The position numbers and the translations under genes were made by a program. The notes beneath the pieces are model-generated. The model was given only the letters and a program-made list of their open reading frames with translations. It did not search any database and was not told the origin of the DNA. A DNA stretch of 18,686 bases from Rhodanobacter sp. UBA5168 (lineage in GTDB: Bacteria > Pseudomonadota > Gammaproteobacteria > Xanthomonadales > Rhodanobacteraceae): positions 7,411 to 26,096 of the forward strand of contig DHXA01000078.1 in the NCBI GenBank assembly GCA_002413455.1, written 5' to 3'. Of the stretch, positions 1-6,956 are shown piece by piece (the stretch's first letter is position 1; every line of letters starts with the position of its first letter).

Positions 1-49
1 GCAGCAAAGCCTTGGCATGCTCCGGATACAGCCCTCTGCTTCACCTCAC

Positions 50-804
50 AGGAGATCAAGGACATGACTCAGCGTACGGCACTGGTCACCGGCGGCACCG
101 GCGGTATCGGCAGCGCGATCGTTCGTTACCTGGCCGGCCAGGGACACAAGGTCGTCACCAACTACCGCGACGCGGCCAAGGCCGAGGCATGGCGCCAGGC
201 GATGGCGAAGGACGGCATCGAGGTATGCATGGTGCAAGGCGATGTCTGCGACCCGGTCGCCAGCGAGGCGATGATCCGCAAGCTCGAGGAGACCTGCGGG
301 CCAGTCGAGATCCTGATCAACAACGCCGGCATCACCCGCGATACCACCTTCCACAAGATGACCTACGAGCAGTGGACGGATGTGGTGAGCACCAACCTGA
401 ACGCCTGCTTCAACGTCACCCGTCCGGTGATCGAGAGTATGCGCGCGCGCAAGTGGGGCCGCATCGTGCAGATCAGCTCGATCAACGGCCAGAAAGGCCA
501 GTACGGCCAGGCCAACTACGCCGCCGCGAAGGCCGGCATGCACGGTTTCACGATTTCGCTGGCGCAGGAGAACGCGAAGTTCGGCATCACCGTCAACACC
601 GTCTCGCCCGGCTACGTCGGCACCGACATGGTGATGGCCGTACCCGAGGAAGTGCGCGAGAAGATAGTGGCGCAGATTCCGGTCGGGCGGCTGGGGCGGC
701 CGGATGAAATCGCGCACGCGGTGGCGTTCTTCACAGGCGAGCAGGCCGCCTGGATCACCGGGGCGAACCTCGCGATCAACGGCGGGCATTACATGGGCTG
801 GTGA
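50..804 (+). CDS. phbB: Acetoacetyl-CoA reductase (PhaB/PhbB type, SDR family)
   Basis: The coding region proper is 64-804 (246 aa); 50-55 is its ribosome site AGGAGA, nine bases before the ATG, which fixes the start. The protein is a short-chain dehydrogenase that in this subfamily reduces acetoacetyl-CoA to (R)-3-hydroxybutyryl-CoA with NADPH, the second step of polyhydroxybutyrate synthesis, in the cytoplasm. Visible motifs are the Rossmann TGGTGGIG at residues 9-16, NNAG at 86-89, and the catalytic Ser139, Tyr152 and Lys156. The stretch NGQKGQYGQANY and the ending GGHYMGW are very close to the Ralstonia PhaB signature, which separates it from FabG. Length is normal for PhaB. No polymerase or thiolase gene is visible here, though the sequence starts only 63 bases upstream, so phaA or phaC could lie outside. 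The alternative is a FabG paralogue, which the PhaB-specific residues make less likely. Confidence 0.9.
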
Positions 805-813
805 TCTTTGCTT

Positions 814-864
814 CCTCTCCCCTGCGGGGAGAGGAGACCACTGAGCCGCCCGTTCGACGGCTCA
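814..864. repeat. Two stem-loops between convergent phbB and tcdA
   Basis: The 57-base gap between the convergent genes holds a perfect 9-bp palindrome, CCTCTCCCC / GGGGAGAGG with loop TGC (814-834). A 7-bp stem TGAGCCG / CGGCTCA (842-848 with 858-864) follows and includes the tcdA stop codon. Neither is followed by a T-tract in either direction, so these are not classic Rho-independent terminators. They may stabilise 3' ends of both transcripts or be a dispersed palindrome. Confidence 0.5.
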
Positions 865-1647
865 TTGGCCCAGCAATTTTTCGAGCACCTTGCCCACCGC
901 CGCGAATGCGAACGCCCCGGTGACATGCGTGGCGGCGCCAAGACCGCCACCGCAGGCAAGATTCAACGCATCGCCACCCGGCGGCCGATTGCCGCACACC
1001 GTGCCGTCCGGCTGCGGGTACTGCACGTTCTGCAGCGAATAGACGGCTGACACGCCGAAGTAGCGATCCGGGTTGCGCGGAAAGTTGAAATCCGTGCGGA
1101 GCTTTTTGCGGATCAGGCTGAACATCGCATCGTGCTCGGTGCGGGACAGGTCGCGCACGCGGATCTGGGTGGAGTCGGTGCGCCCGCCCGCCGAACCGAC
1201 GCTGACGATCGGCAACTTGCGGCGCCGGCACCACGCAATCGTCTCCAGCTTCACCCGGAACGCGTCGCAGGCATCCAGCACCACGTCGTAGCCGCGGTCG
1301 AGCAGCTCGTCCAAAGTGGATGGCGTAAGAAAGCGTTCGATCGCCTCCAGCCGGATCGTCGGGTTGATCGCATGCGCGCGCGCGGCGATCACGCCGACCT
1401 TGGGTTTGCCGTACTCGCCATCCAGCGCATGCAGCTGGCGATTGGTATTGGATACGCAGACCTCATCGGCGTCGATCAGGGTGAGCCGGCCCACGCCGCT
1501 GCGCGCCAGCGCTTCGGCGGCCCACGAACCCACGCCACCGATGCCGATCACGCAGACATGTGCGTGCGCCAGCGTGGCCACGCTGCCGGTTCCATACAGG
1601 CGCTCCACGCCGGCGAAACGCTCGGCCGGGAACTCCACCCCGCTCAT
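862..1647 (-). CDS. tcdA: tRNA threonylcarbamoyladenosine dehydratase (TcdA/CsdL)
   Basis: This is an E1/ThiF-like ATP-dependent enzyme that cyclises t6A at position 37 of ANN-decoding tRNAs to ct6A, in the cytoplasm. The 261-aa protein has the normal family length (about 260-270). It shows the nucleotide-binding GIGGVG at residues 35-40 in a Rossmann beta-alpha-beta, followed by LTLIDADEV with the acidic pair D59/D61 and the N-x-N-R segment ending at R70, all typical of ThiF/MoeB/TcdA proteins. The opening, with RFAGVERLYG near residues 10-19, is characteristic of TcdA rather than of ThiF or MoeB. The ATG at 1647 has only a weak ribosome site. No csdA/csdE genes are adjacent. It converges with phbB and is divergent from the small cytochrome gene across a 155-base gap. 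Confidence 0.93.
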   Translation of the reverse strand: MSGVEFPAERFAGVERLYGTGSVATLAHAHVCVIGIGGVGSWAAEALARSGVGRLTLIDADEVCVSNTNRQLHALDGEYGKPKVGVIAARAHAINPTIRLEAIERFLTPSTLDELLDRGYDVVLDACDAFRVKLETIAWCRRRKLPIVSVGSAGGRTDSTQIRVRDLSRTEHDAMFSLIRKKLRTDFNFPRNPDRYFGVSAVYSLQNVQYPQPDGTVCGNRPPGGDALNLACGGGLGAATHVTGAFAFAAVGKVLEKLLGQ

Positions 1648-1802
1648 GCCGGCACGCTGGTGGTGGGGGATCTGATCGTTTGTGGGTGCGTCACGGGGCT
1701 GCCCTGTTGCGGTGTGTGGGTCATTTTATCGCGCGCACGTGGCTGCAATGCATCGGCGCGGGTTATTCTCGGCGACTCGTTTGCCAACCATGGAATCGAA
1801 CA

Positions 1803-2192
1803 ATGCGCGTTGCTCTGATGATCTTGCTGGGGCTGGCGATCGGCGTGCTCGGCACGGCCCAAGTCATGAATGTGCTGGCTGCGCGCAATCCGATGCCGAA
1901 AGCGGTGATGGTGACGATGGGCTACCACATGGGCGAACTGAGCCATGCGCTGAAGGCCAGGCAGTGCGACGCGGCGAACAGCCAGCACCACCTGCAGCGC
2001 ATGCAATCCACCGCCACCGACATCGTGCCGGTGTTCGGCATCGACGAGAAGATGTTCACCGACAAGGCCGGCGAGCTGCAGACCCATCTGCAACAGGCCG
2101 TGCAGGCGGCACCTGCGGATTGCGCCGCCCTGGCCGCCGCGATCAAGCCGATCGGCGACACCTGCAAGAGCTGCCACCAGCAATACCGCTGA
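1803..2192 (+). CDS. Small membrane-anchored cytochrome c'-like protein
   Basis: The protein has 129 aa. An N-terminal hydrophobic segment (about residues 3-27) is either an uncleaved anchor or a signal peptide; no clear AxA cleavage site follows it. The remainder is predicted helical and ends with one haem c attachment motif, CKSCH (C121, C124, H125), followed by QQYR. A haem motif at the very C-terminus of a helical protein is the layout of cytochrome c' and cytochrome b562-like c-types, which bind NO or CO or carry electrons in the periplasm. Two further cysteines (C55, C107) could form a disulfide. The ATG at 1803 is chosen because it directly precedes the hydrophobic segment and has GGAA eight bases upstream; longer readings run into the upstream gap. 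The exact role is not known. Confidence 0.75.
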   Translation: MRVALMILLGLAIGVLGTAQVMNVLAARNPMPKAVMVTMGYHMGELSHALKARQCDAANSQHHLQRMQSTATDIVPVFGIDEKMFTDKAGELQTHLQQAVQAAPADCAALAAAIKPIGDTCKSCHQQYR

Positions 2193-2213
2193 GGCAGCGG
2201 AAGCGGGCTGCGC

Positions 2214-2516
2214 TTAGAAGCTGACTTTCCCGCGCAGCATCTGCCCGTACATCACCCAGTCGCCGAGCAGGCTGTACAGCGGGTGCTTGAACGTGGCCGG
2301 GCGGTTTTTCTCGAAAACGTAGTGGCCGATCCAGGCGCAGCCGTAACCGAACACGGGCATCAGCCACAGCCAGCCCGGCCGGCCAGTGAACAACGCCACC
2401 AGCACCACGGCGATCACCAGCGTGCTGCCGATGAAATGCAGGCGACGACAGCGGCGGTTGCTGTGCTCGCCCAGATAGAACGGGTAGAACTCGGCGAAGC
2501 TGTTGAAGCCGGACAT
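2214..2516 (-). CDS. Mpo1/DUF962-family membrane protein
   Basis: This 100-aa integral membrane protein matches the DUF962 (YGL010w/Mpo1-like) pattern. It has a short N-terminus with Tyr/Phe-rich FAEFYPFYLGEHSNRRCRR, then LHFIG and two or three hydrophobic segments (about residues 29-44 and 48-66). The hallmark is GHYVFEKNRPATFKHPLYS with LLGD just after it. The conserved histidines H18, H27, H65 and H78 are all present and are the proposed metal ligands. Yeast Mpo1 is an Fe(II) dioxygenase that alpha-oxidises 2-hydroxy fatty acids; whether bacterial members do so is inference. The ATG at 2516 is preferred over in-frame upstream codons because GGAG sits nine bases ahead. It lies 171 bases downstream of the pirin gene on the same strand, separated by a REP pair. 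Confidence 0.82.
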   Translation of the reverse strand: MSGFNSFAEFYPFYLGEHSNRRCRRLHFIGSTLVIAVVLVALFTGRPGWLWLMPVFGYGCAWIGHYVFEKNRPATFKHPLYSLLGDWVMYGQMLRGKVSF

Positions 2517-2574
2517 GATTCTGCTCCACGAATACCCAACCCGATTCTGCCACGCCCCCGCCACTGCCCTCCTG

Positions 2575-2653
2575 TGGGAGCGGCTTCAGCCGCGATGCTT
2601 CTAGCGACAATCTCCCTTCGGCATCAGGAGCATCGCGGCTGAAGCCGCTCCCA
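2575..2653. repeat. Paired REP element (BIME-like), 25-bp perfect inverted repeat
   Basis: The arms 2575-2599 and 2629-2653 are perfect reverse complements over 25 bases around a 29-base spacer. Each arm contains its own small hairpin, GCGGCT-TC-AGCCGC. The core GGGAGCGGCTTCAGCCGCGA is of the REP type found in many dispersed copies in Xanthomonadaceae and pseudomonads, usually mobilised by RAYT transposases acting in trans. It sits between two co-oriented minus-strand genes (pirin and Mpo1-like), where it may limit read-through or stabilise the upstream mRNA. Confidence 0.85.
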
Positions 2654-2687
2654 TAACGGCGGTGCGACGCGACGGCCGGTCAACCCG

Positions 2688-3563
2688 CTAGGCAGGCAAC
2701 GGGATGAACTCGTCCTCGTCACCCGGCACCTTCGGAAACCGCTGCGCCAGCCAATCGGCCTTGGCCTGCTCGATCCGTTCGCGCGTGCTGGCCACGAAGT
2801 TCCACCACAGGTGGCGCTCGCCATCCAGCGGCGCGCCGCCGAACAGCATCAGCCGGCTCGCTTCGTGCGCACGCAACGGCGGCGCCGATGCGCCCGCCTG
2901 CACCGCCATCTGGGCAACGCCGATTTCCAGACTGCCCCAGCGGACCGCGCCCTCGACCACGTGCACGCCGCGTTCGGCATGCTCCTGCGGCAACACCAGC
3001 TCCGCGCCGGCGTCCAGCGACACCTCCAGGAAGAACATCGGCGCGAACACCTTCACCGGCGAACGCTCGCCGTAGGCGCTGCCGGCAATCAGCACGGCCT
3101 CCACACCCGGCTGCCGGATCTGCGGCAGCGCGTCGCGATCGTGGTGATGGAATTCCGGATCCACCTCGGCATCGGCCTGCGGCAGCGCCACCCAGACCTG
3201 GATGCCGTGCAGCTTGTGGCCGTCCTGACGCTGCTGTGGCGGGGTGCGCTCGGAGTGCACGATGCCGTGACCGGAAGTCATCCAGTTCACCTCGCCGGGG
3301 CGGATGTCGGCCAGGCTGCCCAGGCTGTCGCGATGACGGATCGAGCCGTCGAACAACCAGGTCACCGTGGCCAGACCGATATGCGGGTGCGGGCGTACGT
3401 CCATGCCCTTGCCTGCAGAGAACGTCGCCGGCCCGATGTGATCGAAGAACACAAACGGGCCGACATGGCGTGCCTGCAACACCGGCAACATGCGTCGCAC
3501 CATGAAACCATCGCCCAGGTCGTGCACGCGGGCGTCGGCAATCAGCGTCGGGGTGGCTTCCAT
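2688..3563 (-). CDS. Pirin family protein (cupin)
   Basis: This is a 291-aa bicupin of the pirin family, an iron-binding cytoplasmic protein; some bacterial pirins have quercetin 2,3-dioxygenase activity and others bind metabolic enzymes. The metal ligands are all visible: H59 and H61 in RPHPHIG, and H103 and E105 in GHGIVHSE, matching H56, H58, H101 and E103 of human pirin. The N-terminal signature with PFVFFDHIGP is also present. The ATG at 3563 is preferred because GAGGAA (3570-3575) is spaced six bases from it; a GTG immediately before it (3566) is the only nearby alternative and adds one residue. The gene begins 15 bases after the stop of the Old Yellow Enzyme gene, so the two are almost certainly co-transcribed. 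Substrate cannot be read from sequence. Confidence 0.92.
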   Translation of the reverse strand: MEATPTLIADARVHDLGDGFMVRRMLPVLQARHVGPFVFFDHIGPATFSAGKGMDVRPHPHIGLATVTWLFDGSIRHRDSLGSLADIRPGEVNWMTSGHGIVHSERTPPQQRQDGHKLHGIQVWVALPQADAEVDPEFHHHDRDALPQIRQPGVEAVLIAGSAYGERSPVKVFAPMFFLEVSLDAGAELVLPQEHAERGVHVVEGAVRWGSLEIGVAQMAVQAGASAPPLRAHEASRLMLFGGAPLDGERHLWWNFVASTRERIEQAKADWLAQRFPKVPGDEDEFIPLPA

Positions 3564-3578
3564 CACGTGTTCCTCGGT

Positions 3579-4649
3579 TCACCAGGCCCGTTGATATTGC
3601 ACCGGCGCCTTGATCTGCGCACCCAGCAGTTGTGCCGCCCGGCGTGGAAAATAGGGATCGCGCAGGCTTTCGCGAGCCAAAAGCACGACATCGGCCTCGC
3701 CGTTGGCGACGATGGCGGCGGCCTGTTCCGCTTCGGTGATCAGGCCCACCGCGCCCGTGGCGACTCCGGCCTCATGCCGGATGCGTGCCGCAAACGGCAC
3801 CTGGTAGCCCGGCGCCAGCGGAACCGTCACATGCGGCAGCAGACCACCGCTGGAGACGTCGACCAGATCCACGCCCAGCGGCTTCACCTGCCGCGCCAGC
3901 TGCACGCTCTGTTCGACATCCCAGCCGCGCGGGCCATCGGCCGGCGCCCAATCGGTGGCCGAGACGCGCAGCCACAGCGGCAACTCGGCCGGCCATACCT
4001 CACGCACGGCGGAAACGATCTCGCGCACGAGGCGGCTGCGGTTGTCGAAACTGCCGCCGTAACGATCGCTGCGCTGGTTGCTCAGCGGCGACAGGAACTG
4101 ATGCATCAAGTAGCCATGCGCCGCGTGCAGCTCGATCAACTCGAAACCAGCCGCCAACGCGCGCTGCGCGGTCGCGCGGAAATCCGCGATCACCGCCGCG
4201 ATGCCGGCTTCGTCCAGTGCCTGCGGCGTCTGCCAGCCCTCGTCGAACGGCAACGCCGACGGTGCCACGGTCTGCCAGTCACCCTGCCCGGCCGGCACCG
4301 GGCCGTGTCCTTCCCACGGCCGCAACGTGCTGGCCTTGCGCCCGGCATGCGCGAGTTGCACGCCAGCGACCGCACCCTGCGACTTGATGAATCGGGTGAT
4401 CGGCTGCCACGCCTCGACCTGGGCCTGATTCCACAAGCCGGCGTCCTGCGGCGAGATGCGGCCCTGCGCGGATACCGCGGTGGCCTCGGCGATCACCGCG
4501 CCCGCGCCGCCCACCGCGCGGCTGCCCAGATGCACCATGTGCCAGTCGTTCGGCACGCCATCGACAGCCGAGTACTCGCACATCGGCGACACCACCAGAC
4601 GATTGCGCAGACTGAGGCTGCGCTGGGGAAACGGATCGAACAGATTCAT
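3579..4649 (-). CDS. Old Yellow Enzyme, YqjM/xenobiotic reductase A type
   Basis: This 356-aa FMN-dependent NAD(P)H:flavin oxidoreductase reduces activated C=C bonds (enones, nitro-esters, quinones) in the cytoplasm. It belongs to the thermophilic-like YqjM/XenA class: Cys24 and Tyr26 in SPMCEYSA tune the flavin, the substrate-binding pair is His175/His178 in ELHAAHGYL, and Tyr180 is the proton donor. LAHAGRKAS at 99-107 and FLSPLSNQRSDRYGGS at 185-200 are standard signatures. Length is normal. It starts 57 bases downstream of the hydrolase gene and ends 15 bases before pirin, so a detoxification-type operon of hydrolase, ene-reductase and pirin is likely. The ribosome site is weak. Natural substrate is unknown, as for most of this family. 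Confidence 0.94.
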   Translation of the reverse strand: MNLFDPFPQRSLSLRNRLVVSPMCEYSAVDGVPNDWHMVHLGSRAVGGAGAVIAEATAVSAQGRISPQDAGLWNQAQVEAWQPITRFIKSQGAVAGVQLAHAGRKASTLRPWEGHGPVPAGQGDWQTVAPSALPFDEGWQTPQALDEAGIAAVIADFRATAQRALAAGFELIELHAAHGYLMHQFLSPLSNQRSDRYGGSFDNRSRLVREIVSAVREVWPAELPLWLRVSATDWAPADGPRGWDVEQSVQLARQVKPLGVDLVDVSSGGLLPHVTVPLAPGYQVPFAARIRHEAGVATGAVGLITEAEQAAAIVANGEADVVLLARESLRDPYFPRRAAQLLGAQIKAPVQYQRAW

Positions 4650-4706
4650 CGGTGCATCCGGCGAGGCGGGGTTGGCCCACCGAGATGCAGGCGGACGTCC
4701 ACCGAA

Positions 4707-5639
4707 TCAAGCATCGGTGTCGCTCCGTGCGGTGAACGCTGTGTCGCGTGCGGCGATCCACGTGGCGATGCGCGTGGCGATCGGCGCTGGCGCTTTCATC
4801 CAGCTGAAATGATCGGCCGAGCCGCCAAGATCCTGCGGCGTGATGACGTCCATACGGCGATCGCCCGATCCCAGCTTGCCCAGCAGCCAGTCCAGCGATG
4901 CCGGTGGCCCGAGCCAGTCGTCGCGCAGGCGCAGGGCCAGCGAAGGAAGGTGCAGCGACGCCAGTTGCCGCTCGAAATCCTGTGCCATGCCGACCGCTGC
5001 ATAGCGTCCGGTGCGGCCGGTGCGCGCCCAGTCGTCAATCACGCCGCGCGCCTCGTTGCCACCGAAGCCGATCCGGCGCCCCGGCAGATAGCCCAGCAGC
5101 GCCGCCAGCCAAGGGGCCAGCGCGTAGGCTGCACCAATCAGCCAGCCATGCCGGAAGCGGCGCCAGTACGGCGCGCCACTGGCCACCAGCACCAGGCCGG
5201 CGAACTCGGCCGGATGCAGGCTGGCATACAGCGAGCCCAACTGGCCGCCCAGGCTGTGCCCGCCCAGCCAGCAAGCCGCTTGCGGCCAGCGCTCCCGCAC
5301 CGCGGCCATGCCGGCAGGCAGATCGTGCAGCAGCAACTCGCGATAGCCCCAGTTGCAAGTGCGGCTCGCACGCCGGTTGCTGGATCCGATGCCGCGCCAC
5401 TCGTGCACGACCATCGCCACACCTTGCGCCGCCAGCGCTTCGGCCAACGGCCGGTAATGCTTTGCCGGTATGCCCATCGCCGGCATCCAGTACAGCAGCC
5501 GGCACCAGGGGCCGACGGGCTGGACGCACAGCAATTCGAAACGGCAACCATCGACGGAGGAAACCGGCACTACCGATTCGTTCGCGGCCACTGCCGGCGG
5601 CTCGGGAACGGCCGCGGTTTCAACGGAATGATCAGACAT
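4707..5639 (-). CDS. Alpha/beta hydrolase (COG4757-like)
   Basis: The protein has 310 aa and an alpha/beta-hydrolase fold. The nucleophile elbow is GGHSLGGQ with Ser129 as nucleophile. A late histidine, His277 in SADHFSWM, is placed as the catalytic base, and Asp240/Asp241 in the LRLRDDW strand are candidates for the acid. The oxyanion-side signature is MPAMGIPAKHY at about 52-62. The hydrophobic segment around residues 166-186 probably belongs to the lid and not to a true membrane anchor. There is no signal peptide, so it is presumably cytoplasmic. The layout resembles the COG4757 group of predicted hydrolases, whose substrates are unknown. As first gene of the apparent hydrolase-OYE-pirin unit it could act on esters or lactones, but this is inference. 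Confidence 0.85.
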   Translation of the reverse strand: MSDHSVETAAVPEPPAVAANESVVPVSSVDGCRFELLCVQPVGPWCRLLYWMPAMGIPAKHYRPLAEALAAQGVAMVVHEWRGIGSSNRRASRTCNWGYRELLLHDLPAGMAAVRERWPQAACWLGGHSLGGQLGSLYASLHPAEFAGLVLVASGAPYWRRFRHGWLIGAAYALAPWLAALLGYLPGRRIGFGGNEARGVIDDWARTGRTGRYAAVGMAQDFERQLASLHLPSLALRLRDDWLGPPASLDWLLGKLGSGDRRMDVITPQDLGGSADHFSWMKAPAPIATRIATWIAARDTAFTARSDTDA

Positions 5640-5672
5640 TCGGACAGGCTAGCGAATTGGTGCGGGCACTAC

Positions 5673-5697
5673 AAAAAAAGGCCGGCTTGTGCCGGCC
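5673..5697 (-). terminator. Rho-independent terminator of the cold-shock gene
   Basis: Read on the minus strand, GGCCGGC-ACAA-GCCGGCC forms a 7-bp GC-only stem with a four-base loop (5680-5697), followed at once by seven T residues (5673-5679). It lies 25 bases beyond the csp stop and upstream of the hydrolase start, isolating the two minus-strand units. Confidence 0.92.
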
Positions 5698-5722
5698 TCT
5701 TCAAGGGATTCCCCTCAACGCA

Positions 5723-5932
5723 TCAAACGGGAGTCACGTCCTCGGCCTGCAAGCCCTTCTGGCCGTCGACGACCTTGAAGCTCACTTTCTGCCCTTCCTG
5801 CAGGCTCTTGAAACCCGAACCGGTAATGGCGCGGAAATGCACAAACACGTCAGGGCCATTCTCGCGGCTGATAAAGCCGAAACCCTTGGCGTCGTTGAAC
5901 CACTTGACTGTACCTACTTCACGATCCGACAT
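5723..5932 (-). CDS. Cold-shock protein, CspA family
   Basis: The 69-aa single cold-shock domain is an OB fold that binds single-stranded RNA/DNA as an RNA chaperone. It starts with [17 protein letters not shown], containing RNP1 (KGFGFI), followed by RNP2 (VFVHF) at residues 29-33. The C-terminal strand [10 protein letters not shown] is also typical. The start is supported by GGAG placed six bases before the ATG. Length is standard. It is transcribed alone, with a strong terminator downstream and a long, GC-rich potential leader upstream. Whether it is cold-inducible or constitutive cannot be decided from the protein. Paralogues are usually numerous, so no numbered symbol is given. Confidence 0.96.
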   Translation of the reverse strand: MSDREVGTVKWFNDAKGFGFISRENGPDVFVHFRAITGSGFKSLQEGQKVSFKVVDGQKGLQAEDVTPV

Positions 5933-6112
5933 GACTCACTCCGATCCTAATCCAGGCGCTGAGACAAACCGGCCCCAACGGGCCGACGGCTTACTGAGCA
6001 TGCGAAGTCGGGTGCAACGGGCCGATTCAGGAAATCCCCCCGGCACCCATGCGGCCAAGCAGACACAGTGGGGTCAGCATAACGGATTTCAGGCATGCAA
6101 GTGATTTGTCAA
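5933..6112 (-). promoter_or_regulatory. Candidate promoter and structured 5' leader of the cold-shock gene
   Basis: On the minus strand a perfect -35 hexamer TTGACA lies at 6107-6112. The spacer-appropriate -10 is poor (AAATCC); a better hexamer, TATGCT at 6076-6081, is 25 bases away, so the promoter call is tentative. Transcription from near 6070 would give a leader of about 140 bases, similar to the long cspA leader of E. coli. It contains CGGCCC/GGGCCG (5970-5985), a larger stem joining 6010-6021 with 6039-6048, and the 11-base direct repeat CAACGGGCCGA (5976-5986 and 6015-6025, plus-strand reading), which allows alternative pairings. Confidence 0.35.
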
Positions 6113-6462
6113 GCCCGTTGCAGCGACCATGGTCCGGGCAACGAAAAACCGGGCATCACGATCCGGGTTCATGGCAACACACCATGCTCAGGCAGGGATT
6201 ACTTCGCCGGCCCGCCGACCCTTCCGTCCCTGCACCATCATCGGGTCACAAGCTATGCTGACCCCGGCAAACAAGTGGGCGGATGGTAGCGGCACCATCG
6301 CATGGAACAGGGTCGGGGCCATTCACCGATTTTTGTCGGTGCGGCAACAAATTCAGATTTCCTTGACCTTGCAACCTGTCTAGTGTGGATGAGTATCCTG
6401 ATCCGCTACCGCCACGCCGCCTCGGCCTGGCGGCACGGTCGCCAAGTTGAGGAGCGTTAACA
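6113..6462. other. Gene-poor stretch between csp and the lipoprotein gene
   Basis: No convincing coding frame is seen in this 350-base region on either strand; open frames are short and carry no recognisable motif or ribosome site. It must contain the promoter of the lipoprotein gene. TTGACC (6363-6368) is a possible -35, but no good -10 stands 17 bases away; TATCCT (6394-6399) is too distant. A 6-bp stem CACCGA/TCGGTG (6324-6341) has no T-tract. Confidence 0.4.
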
Positions 6463-6927
6463 ATGCCTACCCTGTCCCGTCTGATCCCGGCTCTCATGAT
6501 CGCCGGCCTGCTGCTGGCCGGCTGCGCCCATCAACAGCCCACTACGCGCACGACGAGCACCGCGACCAGCTCGACCACGACCGCTTCGCCGGCGACGCGG
6601 ACCAGCAGCGCAACGCATGAAGGGCATGGCGCGACCAGCAGCAAGACCGTCGACGACGCCAACCTGCCCGACATCACCGGCATCGCCGCCTGCGACGACT
6701 ACCTGTCCAGCTACCTTGCCTGTCATCGTGCGGCGGCCATCTATGCGCCCGACCAGTTGCAATATCGCTACAAGGCCATGCGCACCAGCCTGCTGCGCGA
6801 TTCGCAAAATCCGGATATCCGCCCGCAACTGGCGGCGCGCTGCAACTCGCTGGCCACGCAATTGCGCCAGGCCCTGCACGGCAAGTCGTGCGCGGAAAAC
6901 CCGGCACCGACCGGCAGCACGCCGTAA
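6463..6927 (+). CDS. Lipoprotein with four conserved-looking cysteines
   Basis: The 154-aa exported lipoprotein has a signal peptide with lipobox LLAGC and Cys21 as the lipidated residue. Residues 24-62 form a Thr/Ser/Ala-rich low-complexity linker, with HEGHG at 52-56. The C-terminal part (about 66-145) looks helical and carries Cys77, Cys87, Cys127 and Cys143, spaced CX9C and CX15C, which would suit two disulfides clamping a helical hairpin in the periplasm. GAGGAG lies nine bases before the ATG, so the start is secure. I do not recognise the family. It stands alone: the next gene, ycaQ, converges on it after 29 bases. A metal or haem role is possible from the His/Cys content but is not shown. 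Confidence 0.8.
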   Translation: MPTLSRLIPALMIAGLLLAGCAHQQPTTRTTSTATSSTTTASPATRTSSATHEGHGATSSKTVDDANLPDITGIAACDDYLSSYLACHRAAAIYAPDQLQYRYKAMRTSLLRDSQNPDIRPQLAARCNSLATQLRQALHGKSCAENPAPTGSTP

Positions 6928-6956
6928 TCCGAATCGTCTGACCGGCTCGACCGCAT

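Noticed and set aside
2811..6104. A 1097-codon open frame on the plus strand
   Set aside because: It runs antisense through pirin, OYE, hydrolase and csp, all with clear motifs. Its Arg/His/Gln-rich composition is the usual shadow in GC-rich DNA.
6324..6341. CACCGA/TCGGTG stem-loop as a terminator
   Set aside because: The stem is only 6 bp and no T-tract follows on either strand; its T-rich stretch is in the loop.
6363..6399. MerR-type operator/promoter upstream of the lipoprotein gene
   Set aside because: TTGACC is present but there is no clear dyad in a 19-base spacer and no good -10 at the right place.
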